From positions 1,015,639,343 through 1,015,703,342 of the forward strand of contig OY728159.1 of NCBI GenBank assembly GCA_963277665.1: a DNA stretch of 64,000 bases, read 5' to 3'. The translations under genes were made by a program, and so were the position numbers. Below are positions 62,700-64,000 of the stretch, piece after piece. This DNA comes from Viscum album. Lineage: Eukaryota; Streptophyta; Magnoliopsida; Santalales; Viscaceae. Numbering within the stretch: position 1 is the stretch's first letter; each line of letters begins with the position of its first letter. The notes below the pieces were generated by a model. The model worked only from the letters and a program-made list of their open reading frames with translations. It had not been told where the DNA came from and searched no databases.

Positions 62700-64000
62700 A
62701 TTGGTGTCACAAACCAGCTTGGGTACCCTGGTAACCTGATAACTGAGTTGATCGTGACATAAACCGAAGGGAATTCCTAATCCCCATGGGCTGGTGACTA
62801 GCACCAGGAAATACACAACATACAAGTGGGAACGATTTCTGCCACAAGAACACGGAAACAAAGATAAAAGGCAGTGTGCATATCAATAGGAAAATTCCAC
62901 TAGGAGTAAAAGTACCAGAATACAAAGATGCATAAAATTAAAAGTACTAAACCCCAAAGTACTAAATAGGAAAACAACCCCAAGTTCCCTAAGGACACAG
63001 CTCACCACATCTAAAGATCAACAGTTGGATCCACCTCTAAGAGATCCCTTCCCTTTTCTTGATCCTGGAAGAAGAAAGTCTACAAACACCCTAAGTAAAA
63101 AATTAAAGTGTGAGTATAATCCTAGTAGGATACCACCAAATATTCCATAATAGATTCCAAATATAGATTATCCAAATAAAAAATTCAGTTTTTCAGAATA
63201 AATAGGTTTGTAAATTCAAAAGCATACTTTTAAAAAAACATGCTATACATTTGCAAAATGATGGAAAATACATTCAAAGCATAGGCTTTACTTTACAAGA
63301 GATGGAATATTTCTAAAATAAAGGCTTAAGTAAACAATTTATATAAAATATTTTATATAAATTCCATAGGCATGTAAAACGGTTCAAACAAACATTGGCA
63401 TACATTTATATTTCAAATATAAAGAAACAAGCAAGCAACATGGTCATATGCCAAAATATATGATAGTATTAACCAGTTATAGGATTCCGCACTCTATAAT
63501 TGAACTCATAAAAGTGTGTATACACACGTCCCTATGACACTATCCAAAGGAGACTCATCACCAACCCATCAGGGATGTGACCCACCGCATGTATGTTTTA
63601 GAATGTTGTCGTAGCGTAGAGTGTATCCAAATTAATCACTAATTGCCTAAGGCTTGAATGTGATCTTAGATGATGGGATAACTATTTTAATACATCAATA
63701 AATACAATCAATCCCATTCTTTCATTTCAAAAATTCCAATTTATTTCCCTTTAAAACCAAAACATGTTTTTTTCAAAAACATGCCTTTTTCAAAAGATAA
63801 AACCACTGGGTTTCTATCAAATCATTTTAAACCATTCTCAAGTTTTAAATTAATTCAAAAACCAATTCCATACTTTTCAAAATTACTTTTTCACAATTAA
63901 ATTTAAAAAATTAATTGAAAATATTTCCATCAAATTCACCATTTAAATTCAAAAATTTAAATCAAACAATTTCCATAAACCCATCCTAGCTCAATGGAAT
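62700..64000 (-). repeat. LTR-like DNA at right edge, probably 5' LTR of element A
   Basis: Where A's 5' LTR should lie, the DNA becomes GC-richer and non-coding, with a stretch at 62,790-62,845 resembling 13,945-14,015. It runs to the window edge, so length and start cannot be seen. No convincing primer-binding site was found near 62,700, and similarity to the 3' LTR (27,350-31,208) is only patchy (for example AAGTGGGAACGATTT versus AAGTGGGAACCATTT at 27,903). It could instead be a younger LTR inserted in A's gag. Opposite-frame openings at 62,640-62,925 are not genes in my view. Confidence 0.45.

Noticed and set aside
62640..62925. Two overlapping minus-strand frames that look hydrophobic and Cys-containing
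   Set aside because: Both are shadows over LTR-like, non-coding DNA; neither shows a family pattern.

Overview
The window is plant nuclear DNA, probably angiosperm and plausibly a woody eudicot (the species call is weak). The basis is its content: Ty1/copia and Ty3/gypsy LTR retrotransposons of plant type, with initiator-Met-tRNA primer sites, chromodomain-bearing gypsy integrases and a Sirevirus-like element. The DNA is very AT-rich and poor in CG. Every recognisable coding stretch is riddled with stops and frameshifts and shows many C-to-T/G-to-A changes, as expected of old, methylated, silenced heterochromatin. I found no convincing cellular gene, rRNA, tRNA or CRISPR array.

Layout. Positions 1-396: GC-richer remnant of unknown origin. 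397-8,133: plus-strand Sirevirus-like copia element S (LTRs about 0.89 kb, gag-like remnant, three internal polypurine tracts, no recognisable pol). 8,143-13,774: minus-strand gypsy-type element L with two 2.1-kb LTRs around a 1.5-kb non-coding interior. About 13,775-15,450: remnant of a minus-strand gypsy leader and LTR. About 15,450-27,350: nearly 12 kb without genes, built from diverged short tandem repeats of several families.

From about 27,350 to the right edge lies one nested stack. A minus-strand chromodomain gypsy element (A) is the host: 3' LTR about 27,350-31,208; chromodomain and integrase 31,209-32,776; RNase H in two pieces at 49,052-49,382 and 60,686-60,830; reverse transcriptase, protease and gag zinc knuckle 60,830-62,700; 5' LTR-like DNA to 64,000. 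Copia element B (minus, 32,777-49,046, LTRs about 1.85 kb) sits between A's RNase H and integrase. Copia element C (minus, 38,088-44,349, LTRs 368/367 bp, target duplication TTATG) sits inside B's gag. Gypsy element D (plus, 49,388-60,680, LTRs about 3.9 kb, target duplication ATTTT) sits inside A's RNase H. Broken protein similarities in A and B resume on the far side of each insertion, which independently confirms the nesting and gives the order: A first, then B and D, with C after B.

Functionally this is a retrotransposon graveyard. No element looks able to move. The points most worth a second look are the 12-kb degenerate repeat block with its roughly 173-bp higher-order unit, the gag-less element D whose giant LTRs keep a TATA box and splice-site-like motifs, the pol-less element S, and a GC-rich island in B's unusually long leader.
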